From NCBI GenBank assembly GCA_002713605.1, contig PATL01000016.1:1-7086 (forward strand): a DNA stretch of 7,086 nt, in the 5' to 3' direction. This DNA comes from a bacterium (lineage in GTDB: Bacteria > Actinomycetota > Acidimicrobiia > Acidimicrobiales > UBA8592). The position numbers and the translations under genes were made by a program. Shown here piece by piece: positions 1 through 6,120 of this stretch (position 1 is its first letter; every line of letters starts with the position of its first letter). The notes beneath the pieces are model-generated. The model was given only the letters and a program-made list of their open reading frames with translations. It did not search any database and was not told the origin of the DNA.

Positions 1-517
1 CAAATGGTTCATGTTTGTGAGGCTGACCGCAAGCTGCGAGAGCTGCGAGAGTCCTTCCGTGAAAGGAATCAGTTGCAGTTAAAACTGTATATTTACTCTG
101 TGAAGTTGCTTTTCGGGCAATCTTAAAGGCAAGTTCATTAGCTTCCGCTCCTGAATTACAAAAGAAAACTTGCCCTGTCGGATTATACGGACTGTAGCTT
201 GGCTCATTGATATTCCCTGTTACAGCTTTGTCAATTTCGATGGCAACATGATGGGCATGTTCAGTTGCCCAGTAGTTAGAAACCTGCGTTAACTTCCCCG
301 CTTGCTCCCCTATTACCTCTGCAATTTCGGGGTTGGCATGGCCTAATGATTGGACTGCTAATCCTCCCACAAAGTCTAAGTAACGTTTACCCTCGCTGTC
401 CCACAGTTCAGTTCCTTCTCCTCGTATGAACATGATGCTAGGGGCAGCGTAGGTTGGCATGATAGGACAATTTTGCAACTCCCCCTCCACTCCCATATTT
501 TCAGCATGTGATGACAT
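1..517 (-). CDS. argD: Acetylornithine aminotransferase, N-terminal 172 residues, cut by window edge
   Basis: PLP-dependent class III aminotransferase that converts N-acetylglutamate semialdehyde and glutamate to N-acetylornithine and 2-oxoglutarate. Only the N-terminal part is present; full-length family members have about 390 to 410 residues, so more than half lies beyond position 1, including the PLP-binding lysine. No ORF call covers it because it has no stop in the window. Visible signatures are PTYAAPSIMFIRGEGTELWD (21-40), LDFVGGLAVQSLGHANPEI (47-65), the cofactor-phosphate motif FFCNSGAEANELAF (118-131) and SFHGRTLAALAACGQ (151-165), which includes the Phe that stacks on the PLP ring in relatives. 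The start at 517 follows directly on the argB stop (TAAATG) with a GAGGAGG site at 5-base spacing. The order and motifs favour ArgD over other class III aminotransferases such as GabT, though dual ArgD/DapC activity cannot be excluded. Confidence 0.95.
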   Translation of the reverse strand, partial: MSSHAENMGVEGELQNCPIMPTYAAPSIMFIRGEGTELWDSEGKRYLDFVGGLAVQSLGHANPEIAEVIGEQAGKLTQVSNYWATEHAHHVAIEIDKAVTGNINEPSYSPYNPTGQVFFCNSGAEANELAFKIARKATSQSKYTVLTATDSFHGRTLAALAACGQPHKHEPF

Positions 518-1396
518 TTAGTCCTCCTCAACAATCATTGTCCCGATTCCTTCATCAGTGAATAGTTCAAGAAGGACAACATGAGGGATCCTGCCATCAA
601 GAAGGTGGGCGCTACTTACTCCTTGTTTCAGAGCATCAATGCAGGAGTTAACTTTAGGTATCATTCCATCGGATACGCCCTTTGAAGCAATCATTGCTTC
701 GACCTCTGATGAAGTAACACTAGAAATTAAAGTACTGACATCGTCTTTATCAAAAAGAAGCCCTGGAACGTCTGAGAGGTATACAACTTTTTGGACTTTC
801 ATTGCGCCGGCTAGAGCACCTGCAGCTGTATCTGCGTTTATGTTATAACTTTGTCCTTTGTCGTCGATTCCAAGTGTTGATATGACTGGAATTTTACCAT
901 CTTCAATAGCCGCATTCAGTACATCAGGGGCGACGTTAGTTATTTTCCCCACGAAACCCAATTCTTTATTTATGGACGTTGCTGAGATCAAATTCTCGGT
1001 CTCGCCACTTAAACTAACCGCTGAACCCCCCAGTGACATTACCGAGTCAGCTATTCTCCTTCCGACTTGATCTTTAAGAACTTTGCTGACGATTTCCAGA
1101 GTTTCCTGATCTGTCACACGTAACCCGTCGATAAAACTAGTTTCTTTGCCAGCAAGTCCTAATTCATGGCCTATTTGAGGACCTCCACCATGTACGATGA
1201 TCGGCTTTATCCCGACTGAATGCAGTAGCACAACGTCTTCAGCCAAGCGATCAAATAACCTCTGATCTACAAGGGTGCTTCCACCTATTTTTATAAGTAC
1301 GACTCTTCCAGAGAAGCGCTGTATATATGGCAAAGCCTCGATGAGGACTTGTGCACGGTCAGCTGGAAGATAATCTTTGATTCCTACTTCGTTCAT
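518..1396 (-). CDS. argB: Acetylglutamate kinase, probably arginine-inhibited type (292 aa)
   Basis: Phosphorylates N-acetylglutamate with ATP, the committed and usually feedback-controlled step of ornithine synthesis in acetyl-cycling organisms. The amino-acid kinase fold is clear: KIGGS (36-40, phosphate-binding Lys36), IIVHGGGPQIG (66-76), GLRVTD (91-96, substrate-binding Arg), NINADTAAG (185-193, catalytic Asp189), LSDVPGLL (208-214), MIPKV (245-249, Lys248) and the C-terminal LLDGRIPHVVLLELFTDEGI. An extra N-terminal helix, with ALPYIQRFSG at 21-30, precedes the first strand. In Pseudomonas and Thermotoga this helix links dimers into a hexamer and goes with arginine inhibition, and it is absent from the arginine-insensitive E. 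coli enzyme. The start at 1396 is chosen over a GTG at 1498 because of the ribosome binding site, the 7-base gap to argJ and the family length. Its TAA stop directly abuts the argD ATG. Confidence 0.97.
   Translation of the reverse strand: MNEVGIKDYLPADRAQVLIEALPYIQRFSGRVVLIKIGGSTLVDQRLFDRLAEDVVLLHSVGIKPIIVHGGGPQIGHELGLAGKETSFIDGLRVTDQETLEIVSKVLKDQVGRRIADSVMSLGGSAVSLSGETENLISATSINKELGFVGKITNVAPDVLNAAIEDGKIPVISTLGIDDKGQSYNINADTAAGALAGAMKVQKVVYLSDVPGLLFDKDDVSTLISSVTSSEVEAMIASKGVSDGMIPKVNSCIDALKQGVSSAHLLDGRIPHVVLLELFTDEGIGTMIVEED
523..529 (-). promoter_or_regulatory. argD ribosome binding site inside the last codons of argB
   Basis: The minus strand reads GAGGAGG, then five bases (ACTAA), then the argD ATG at 517. 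It is the strongest Shine-Dalgarno sequence in the window and is made by the codons of the ArgB C-terminal Glu-Glu-Asp and stop. It supports 517 as the argD start over the in-frame ATG at codon 8. Confidence 0.8.
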
Positions 1397-1398
1397 GG

Positions 1399-1405
1399 CC
1401 TTCCT
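1399..1405 (-). promoter_or_regulatory. argB ribosome binding site overlapping the argJ stop codon
   Basis: The minus strand reads AGGAAGG followed by CC and the argB ATG at 1396; the AGGA core is 5 bases from the ATG. The AG of the argJ stop codon TAG starts this site. Its position fixes the argB start at 1396 and excludes a GTG at 1498 that would run 95 bases back into argJ. Confidence 0.75.
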
Positions 1406-2618
1406 ACGATCTGTACCCTGCGTTAATTTCGATATACCGCTCTGTAAGGTCACATGTCCACACCGTTGCTTGACTGACCCCCAACCCGATATCAGCACGG
1501 ATTTTTACGTTATCTTTTTGTAGATGCTGTGTAGCTTTCTTTTCGTTGTAAGAGGGATTTTGTTGCCCATTCTCAGCTACTAGCTCGTCACCAATCCATA
1601 TACGAAGAAGATCCCTATTCGCCTTTTCTCCTGATTTACCAACTGCCATGATGATGCGTCCCCAGTTGGCGTCTTCAGCTGCTATCGCTGTCTTTACCAA
1701 CGGTGAGTTCGCTATACTCATCGCAATATTTTTTGCAGCGCTATTAGTTTCAGCCCCGGTGACCTCTATCTCAACGAACTTTGAAGCTCCTTCGCCATCT
1801 TTGACAATTTGATGTGCTAAATCTTTGAACACAAGTTGAAGAGCTGCTGCGAATGCTTCGGAGTTTTCATCCCATGCGTATTGAGATTTACCGGTCGCAA
1901 AAACCAAAACGGAATCACTGGTTGATGTGTCTGAATCAACTGTTATGCAATTGAAGCTACTACTTACGGTCCACTCAACTACTTTCTGCAAGTCATCTTG
2001 GCTGATCTCGATATCAGTAAAAATGAAAGCAAGCATAGTCGCCATATCAGGTGCGATCATTCCGCTTCCTTTAGCTATCCCCACCACAACTGCATCTGTT
2101 CCTTTGATTTTAGCTGTTGACCCTTTTGGGAAAGTGTCCGTTGTAGTTATTGCTTTGGCAGCTTCCTTCCACAATGCTGAACCAGACTCTTCGAGACCTT
2201 CTACCATTTGATCAAAATGTCTCGTAAGTTCAATGGGTTCAAAAGCTTCCCCTATTACCCCTGTAGACGCAAGATAGATGTGGTCTTTGGAGATTGAGAG
2301 ACTCTCGGAGAGCACTGTTGCTGACTCTTCAGCTATTTTCTCGCCTTTAGCCCCCGTAAATGCGTTTGCGTTACCAGCGTTACAAATAAGTGCACTTCCG
2401 TAGCCGTGTTGGAGATTTTGTTTACACCAGTCGACGGGCGCCGATGCGCAAAGTGATTTTGTAAAAACTCCTGCTACGCGTGTTTCGTCTTCCATGGTGA
2501 TCAGACATAAATCGTCTCTGTTTTTGTATCGCATACCGCTAGGTGCCGTTGAAATACTAATGCCTGGAACATTGGGCATATCAGGAAAATCTTTAGGTGC
2601 GAGGGGTGAAATAGTCAT
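1404..2618 (-). CDS. argJ: Glutamate N-acetyltransferase (ornithine acetyltransferase), self-cleaving, 404 aa
   Basis: Transfers acetyl from N-acetylornithine to glutamate, releasing ornithine and regenerating N-acetylglutamate, and so closing the acetyl cycle. The family is made as a precursor that cuts itself into alpha and beta chains before a threonine. Here KGSGMIAPDMATMLAF (183-198) places the cut between Ala193 and Thr194, with Thr194 as the nucleophile. The oxyanion-hole region is STGVIGE (118-124). Other signatures are CNAGNANAFTGAKG (79-92), TTTDTFPK (158-165), DGEGASK (274-280), EDANWGR (315-321) and the terminal RYIEINAGYRS. The usual VDGDTSTND reads VDSDTSTSD (227-235). Whether it also acetylates glutamate from acetyl-CoA cannot be read from sequence. 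No clear ribosome binding site precedes the ATG, so translation probably depends on argC ending 4 bases upstream. Confidence 0.97.
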   Translation of the reverse strand: MTISPLAPKDFPDMPNVPGISISTAPSGMRYKNRDDLCLITMEDETRVAGVFTKSLCASAPVDWCKQNLQHGYGSALICNAGNANAFTGAKGEKIAEESATVLSESLSISKDHIYLASTGVIGEAFEPIELTRHFDQMVEGLEESGSALWKEAAKAITTTDTFPKGSTAKIKGTDAVVVGIAKGSGMIAPDMATMLAFIFTDIEISQDDLQKVVEWTVSSSFNCITVDSDTSTSDSVLVFATGKSQYAWDENSEAFAAALQLVFKDLAHQIVKDGEGASKFVEIEVTGAETNSAAKNIAMSIANSPLVKTAIAAEDANWGRIIMAVGKSGEKANRDLLRIWIGDELVAENGQQNPSYNEKKATQHLQKDNVKIRADIGLGVSQATVWTCDLTERYIEINAGYRS

Positions 2619-2622
2619 GGTT

Positions 2623-3657
2623 TTATGGGTAAAGGCCGGCTATCGGAAGTCCTAACGTTTCTTCAATTCCCATCGCTATATTCGCATTTTGGATAGCCAT
2701 GCCTGAGGCTCCTTTTACGAGGTTGTCTAAAGTAACGATAGAAATCAATGTTTGTGTTCTTTCATCGACTCGAGCAGTGATGTGCACAGTATTAGATCCG
2801 AGTGTTGCTTTCGTTGAGGGAGGATTTTCTGATACGTAGATAAATGGTTCATTCCCGTAACTTTGATGTAGAACTTCTATTGCTTTTTGAGTTGTCAGGG
2901 AGGCTTTAACTTTTCCGTATGATGTAGCGATAATCCCCCTATTCATTGGTGCAAGGTGAGGTGTAAAAAGCACCTTCGTTTCTGTGGCACTAACTTCAGA
3001 CAGCGCTTGTTCTATTTCTGGTGTATGCCTATGAGTTAGTAATCCATAGGGGGTTACATTCTCATCAACTGCGCAGAAAGTGGTATTATCTTTTGGCGGT
3101 TTACCAGCACCACTTACCCCTGTAATTAGATTAATGACGATTGATGTCTCATCTATGATATTTTCCTTTACAAAGGGCGCTAGAGAGAGGATTGATGCAG
3201 CTGCGTTACACCCGGTAGCCGCTATGAGTTTTCCTCCTTTGATCTCGTCTCTGAATAGTTCTGGTAAGCCATAAATAGAGTTAGTAAGATATTCAGGGCA
3301 GGCATGTTCCATTGAGTACCAATCAACATACGCTTGGGGGTCCTTTAAACGAAAATCAGAACCAAGATCGATTACGTGTCCTACATTATCCAGGATTTTA
3401 GGGACGATGGTTTGACTTATTCCGTGAGGTAATGCGCAGAAGACAGCATCGAGGCCATCCATAAACTCGGGTTTCATATCTTGGTACATAAGGTTTGGGT
3501 ATGCCATAGCAAGGCTGGGGTAAAGTTCGTGGACCATGTGGCCCGCCATGCTATCTCCGGTGACTACCTTAACCTCATAATCGGGGTGAGTAGTCAGGAG
3601 ACGCAATAGTTCTACGCCTGTATACCCAGACCCGCCTAATATTCCTACTTGTTTCAT
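2623..3657 (-). CDS. argC: N-acetyl-gamma-glutamyl-phosphate reductase (344 aa)
   Basis: Cytoplasmic NADPH-dependent enzyme that reduces N-acetylglutamyl phosphate to N-acetylglutamate semialdehyde, the third step of ornithine/arginine synthesis. The full length is typical. The Rossmann motif GILGGSGYTGVELLRLL lies at 5-21, GSDFRLKD at 99-106, the catalytic cysteine is Cys150 in ATGCNAAAS, and further family signatures are ITGVSGAGKPP (178-188), HRHTPEIEQ (209-217, with the active-site His), FTPHLAPMNRGI (231-242) and KGASGMAIQN near the C-terminus. Residues after Cys150 differ from the common GCYPTA form. The start is fixed: an in-frame TAG lies four codons upstream at 3669-3667, and residue 1 matches the family N-terminus. 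There is no Shine-Dalgarno sequence before the ATG, which fits a leaderless message. First gene of the argCJBD cluster; its TAA stop is 4 bases from argJ. Confidence 0.97.
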   Translation of the reverse strand: MKQVGILGGSGYTGVELLRLLTTHPDYEVKVVTGDSMAGHMVHELYPSLAMAYPNLMYQDMKPEFMDGLDAVFCALPHGISQTIVPKILDNVGHVIDLGSDFRLKDPQAYVDWYSMEHACPEYLTNSIYGLPELFRDEIKGGKLIAATGCNAAASILSLAPFVKENIIDETSIVINLITGVSGAGKPPKDNTTFCAVDENVTPYGLLTHRHTPEIEQALSEVSATETKVLFTPHLAPMNRGIIATSYGKVKASLTTQKAIEVLHQSYGNEPFIYVSENPPSTKATLGSNTVHITARVDERTQTLISIVTLDNLVKGASGMAIQNANIAMGIEETLGLPIAGLYP

Positions 3658-3665
3658 ATGAACAT

Positions 3666-3671
3666 ACTATA
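3666..3671 (-). promoter_or_regulatory. Candidate -10 element of the argC promoter
   Basis: The minus strand reads TATAGT, one mismatch from TATAAT, ending 8 bases before the argC ATG. Normal spacing would place the transcription start at about 3659 to 3657, at or within two bases of the ATG. No good -35 is visible: at 17-bp spacing the hexamer is TATGCA, inside the operator. Overlap of the -35 position with ARG boxes suits repression by promoter occlusion. The call rests on one hexamer plus context. Confidence 0.55.
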
Positions 3672-3676
3672 CGAAT

Positions 3677-3709
3677 TTTGCATATTTATGCATAAATTTG
3701 CATATTTAT
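3677..3709 (-). promoter_or_regulatory. Predicted arginine-repressor operator (two overlapping ARG boxes)
   Basis: TGCAT occurs at 3679-3683, 3689-3693 and 3699-3703, exactly 10 bp apart and so on one face of the helix. The first two form TTTGCATATTTATGCATA (3677-3694), which fits the known ARG-box layout wnTGAATwwwwATTCAnw with TGCAT/ATGCA in place of TGAAT/ATTCA. Shifting by 10 bp gives a second, slightly weaker box at 3687-3704. The centre is a perfect 14-bp palindrome (3684-3697), and the outer 13 bp (3677-3689) recur exactly at 3697-3709. TGCAT-type half-sites are, from memory, typical of actinobacterial ArgR targets. The array sits directly upstream of argC, covers the -35 region of the predicted argC promoter and includes the pheT stop codon. 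Repression of argCJBD by ArgR with arginine is inferred; argR itself is not in the window. Confidence 0.8.
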
Positions 3710-6111
3710 TCACGAAGCTTTGCGTCGGTCTTCTTTTCGACTTCGCTAATGCAGGCTGTGCGCAATTCGCTCACTTCACTATCGGTCAGCGTTCCTTCAC
3801 TCGATTGGAAACGCAGACTGTATGCGAGGCTTCGGACCCCTTCACTCACGCCATCTGCCTTGTAGGAGTCAAACAATTCGATTTCTCTCAGATAGGCTCC
3901 GCCAGCCTTTCTCAAACATCCCTCTATAGAGGCAGATGAAGTATCTGCTGGAACTTCAAATGCTAAATCAATATCGCTTGAGGGATATTTTGAAACGCTT
4001 TTATATTTTTTCTTTCCGAATGAACCCATGAGAATAGACCCAAGGTCCAACTCAAGCCATGCAACTGAATCATCAATGCCGTAATTTTTGAGCACTCGAG
4101 GATCTACTTCTCCCACTACTCCCCTGTTTTGACCTGCAACAAAAACCTGTGCCGAGCGCGCAGGATGTAACCCACCGATTTCTTGTTGTTTTAGCTGCAT
4201 GTTAGGAAAGGCCATAGTTGAACTTATTAAATCCAAAATCGCAACAATTTCACTTACATCACCTCCAGTAATGGAAATGGAAAGGTATTCTCTCTCGTCA
4301 GGCAAAAGCTGGTCGCCTTTACTTGGAAGGTACACATGTCCTATTTCAAAAAATTTAAGTTTCCTTATTCTGTGCGATAGGTTATATGAAATTATCTTAA
4401 GCTGACCCGGCATAAGCGAAGTTCTCAGAAGCGATTCCTCTTGAACAAGAGGGTTTGAAATTGAGATTGCAGTGTGAGCGAGTCCTGCGTTTTGCAGATC
4501 TCCGGGAGCAAGGAACGGCATCGGCATCGTTTCATCGCAACCTGCTCCAATGAGTATTTCCCTTATTGTTCTTCTTCCTTTTTGGAAACGGCTCAACTTT
4601 CCTGTGAATGGGCCCCGCGGAATAGTTCTCTCTATCCTTTCATATCCAAAAATTCGAGCTATTTCTTCAGCCAAATCTGTCTCGGTTTGCGTGTCCCATC
4701 TCCATGAGGGCACAATCACTTGAAAATCGTTTTGGGAAGGACTTCCATCCCCCTCTTCGGGAATTACTTCTTGGCTTTCAAAGCCAATAGATCGAAGCAA
4801 ATCCATCATTTCCTCATTGGTAAGCGACGTACCAAGAAGCCCATTTACCTTTTCTTTAGATACACGAACAGGACTTGTGTCAGGGAGGTTTCCATCCACT
4901 TGCACAAGTTCTAACATCTCTGGTTCACATGTCTCACTAAGTAGTTGAACCAATCTATTAAGTGATCGCTCCATATTAATTCCGTAATCCGCTCCCCTGC
5001 GAAAACGAATTGAGGCTTCACTCATAAGGTTTAAATTCTTCACGCTTCGCGAAATTGACGGAGGATCCCACCAAGCTACTTCAATAATTATCTCCGTCGT
5101 TGACTCAGAAATCTCGCTGGACGCACCACCCATAATTCCAGCTATTCCGACAGGATTATCATCGCCATCAATGATAACTCCATCAATTTCAGACAAAGTG
5201 CGCTCCACATCGTCAAGCGTCAATATGCTTTCGCCAGATCTTGCTCGACGAGTTCCTAAGCGACCCCCTTTTATTTTCTTAAGATCATATGTATGGTTTG
5301 GCTGACCCAATTCAAGCATCACGTAGTTAGAGATATCTACAACGTTATTTATCGGCCTCATCCCGAGGAGAATGAGCCTATTCTGGAGCCATTGAGGTGA
5401 AGGCCCCACAGTTATTCCTTTGACAACGCAAGCTAAAAACCTGCCGCATAAGGTTGGGTCTTGTATCTCAATTTGGATGCTGGCCTTAATTGCTGCTTCC
5501 GGCTTTTCGGCGCGATCCATGGGGAACTCAAAAGAAATTCCTAAAGATGCAGCCAAATCTCTTGCAACTCCTGAAACACTCATCGCATCGGGTCGGTTGG
5601 CATTAACCTCAAGATCCCAAAGAACGTCAGATTCTAAACCTAAAGTATCCGATACTGAACTCCCAATGTCCCAATCGCGACCTGGATCATTCTCGGACAA
5701 AATCATGATTCCGTCACTGTCATCACCCAAACCAATCTCACTTGCGGAGCAACACATACCGTTGGACATTTCTCCACGCAATTTCCGCTGGGCTATCTCC
5801 ATTCCATCAGGCAAAGTACTTCCCACAGTCGCTACAGGAATAACATCACCAATTTGCATATTAAACGCCCCACAGCAAATTTGAGTACCTTCTCCGTCGC
5901 CTAGGTCTACATCTACGAGTTGAATACGCTCAGCATTTGGGTGAGGACGCAAATCCAGAACTTTCCCGACAACAACTCCTGAAAGTTCGCTACCAACAAC
6001 TTCCATGGATTCAACTGCCAACCCCAAAGCACTAAGTTTCTCTCCTATTTCTTCGGGATCATGGTCCAAATCGGGAATGAATTCCTTTAGCCAAGATAAT
6101 AAAACTTTCAT
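3706..6111 (-). CDS. pheT: Phenylalanyl-tRNA synthetase beta subunit, complete (801 aa)
   Basis: Beta subunit of the phenylalanyl-tRNA synthetase; it binds tRNA and edits Tyr-tRNA-Phe. The length is normal for bacteria. Domains in order: N-terminal segment (MKVLLSWLKEFI), OB-fold tRNA-binding domain at about 42-150 (VVGKVLDLRPHPNAERI, then KLRGEMSNGMCCS), B3/B4 editing domain at about 215-400 (MRPINNVVDISNYVMLELGQ, His273 in QPNHTYD, GIAGIMGG at 322-329, Glu344, SEASIRFRRGAD), B5 domain at about 415-490 (PSWRWDTQTETDLAEEIARI), a degenerate class II core at about 505-690, and a C-terminal FDX-ACB anticodon-binding domain at about 705-801 (KYPSSDIDLAF, FDSYKADGVSEGVRSLAYSL, TLTDSEV). The start is backed by an AGGAG site and the family-typical first residues. 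Its TAA stop lies inside the repeat array upstream of argC. I see no terminator hairpin after it, so read-through into argC is possible. Confidence 0.98.
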   Translation of the reverse strand: MKVLLSWLKEFIPDLDHDPEEIGEKLSALGLAVESMEVVGSELSGVVVGKVLDLRPHPNAERIQLVDVDLGDGEGTQICCGAFNMQIGDVIPVATVGSTLPDGMEIAQRKLRGEMSNGMCCSASEIGLGDDSDGIMILSENDPGRDWDIGSSVSDTLGLESDVLWDLEVNANRPDAMSVSGVARDLAASLGISFEFPMDRAEKPEAAIKASIQIEIQDPTLCGRFLACVVKGITVGPSPQWLQNRLILLGMRPINNVVDISNYVMLELGQPNHTYDLKKIKGGRLGTRRARSGESILTLDDVERTLSEIDGVIIDGDDNPVGIAGIMGGASSEISESTTEIIIEVAWWDPPSISRSVKNLNLMSEASIRFRRGADYGINMERSLNRLVQLLSETCEPEMLELVQVDGNLPDTSPVRVSKEKVNGLLGTSLTNEEMMDLLRSIGFESQEVIPEEGDGSPSQNDFQVIVPSWRWDTQTETDLAEEIARIFGYERIERTIPRGPFTGKLSRFQKGRRTIREILIGAGCDETMPMPFLAPGDLQNAGLAHTAISISNPLVQEESLLRTSLMPGQLKIISYNLSHRIRKLKFFEIGHVYLPSKGDQLLPDEREYLSISITGGDVSEIVAILDLISSTMAFPNMQLKQQEIGGLHPARSAQVFVAGQNRGVVGEVDPRVLKNYGIDDSVAWLELDLGSILMGSFGKKKYKSVSKYPSSDIDLAFEVPADTSSASIEGCLRKAGGAYLREIELFDSYKADGVSEGVRSLAYSLRFQSSEGTLTDSEVSELRTACISEVEKKTDAKLRE

Positions 6112-6115
6112 TTCG

Positions 6116-6120
6116 CTCCT
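6116..6120 (-). promoter_or_regulatory. pheT ribosome binding site overlapping the pheS stop codon
   Basis: The minus strand reads AGGAG, then four bases, then the pheT ATG at 6111. The AG of the pheS stop codon TAG forms the start of this Shine-Dalgarno sequence. Ribosomes ending on pheS therefore sit on the pheT initiation site, which suits equal production of the two subunits of an alpha2beta2 enzyme. Confidence 0.75.

Noticed and set aside
518..1498. A longer argB reading of 326 residues starting at a GTG at 1498.
   Set aside because: It would overlap argJ by 95 bases, has no ribosome site, and its first 34 residues are the argJ C-terminal region read in another frame. The ATG at 1396 has a Shine-Dalgarno sequence and gives the family N-terminus.
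3684..3697. The ATTTATGCATAAAT palindrome as a pheT transcription terminator.
   Set aside because: It has no loop, is AT-rich and would form a very weak stem. The 10-bp phasing with flanking TGCAT motifs fits a protein-binding operator instead.
3649..3939. A plus-strand 96-residue open frame covering the pheT-argC gap.
   Set aside because: Most of it is antisense to the pheT C-terminus, its start overlaps the argC start and operator, and its product resembles no known family.
5853..5865. TTTGCATATTAAA inside pheT, resembling one ARG half-site.
   Set aside because: It is a single motif with no partner at 9 to 10 bp, and it is explained by the codons of the AFNMQI segment of PheT.
5420..5884. 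A 154-residue plus-strand open frame inside pheT.
   Set aside because: It lies wholly antisense to a strongly conserved gene, has no recognisable motif and looks like a shadow frame. The other plus-strand frames of 62 to 98 residues were rejected for the same reason.
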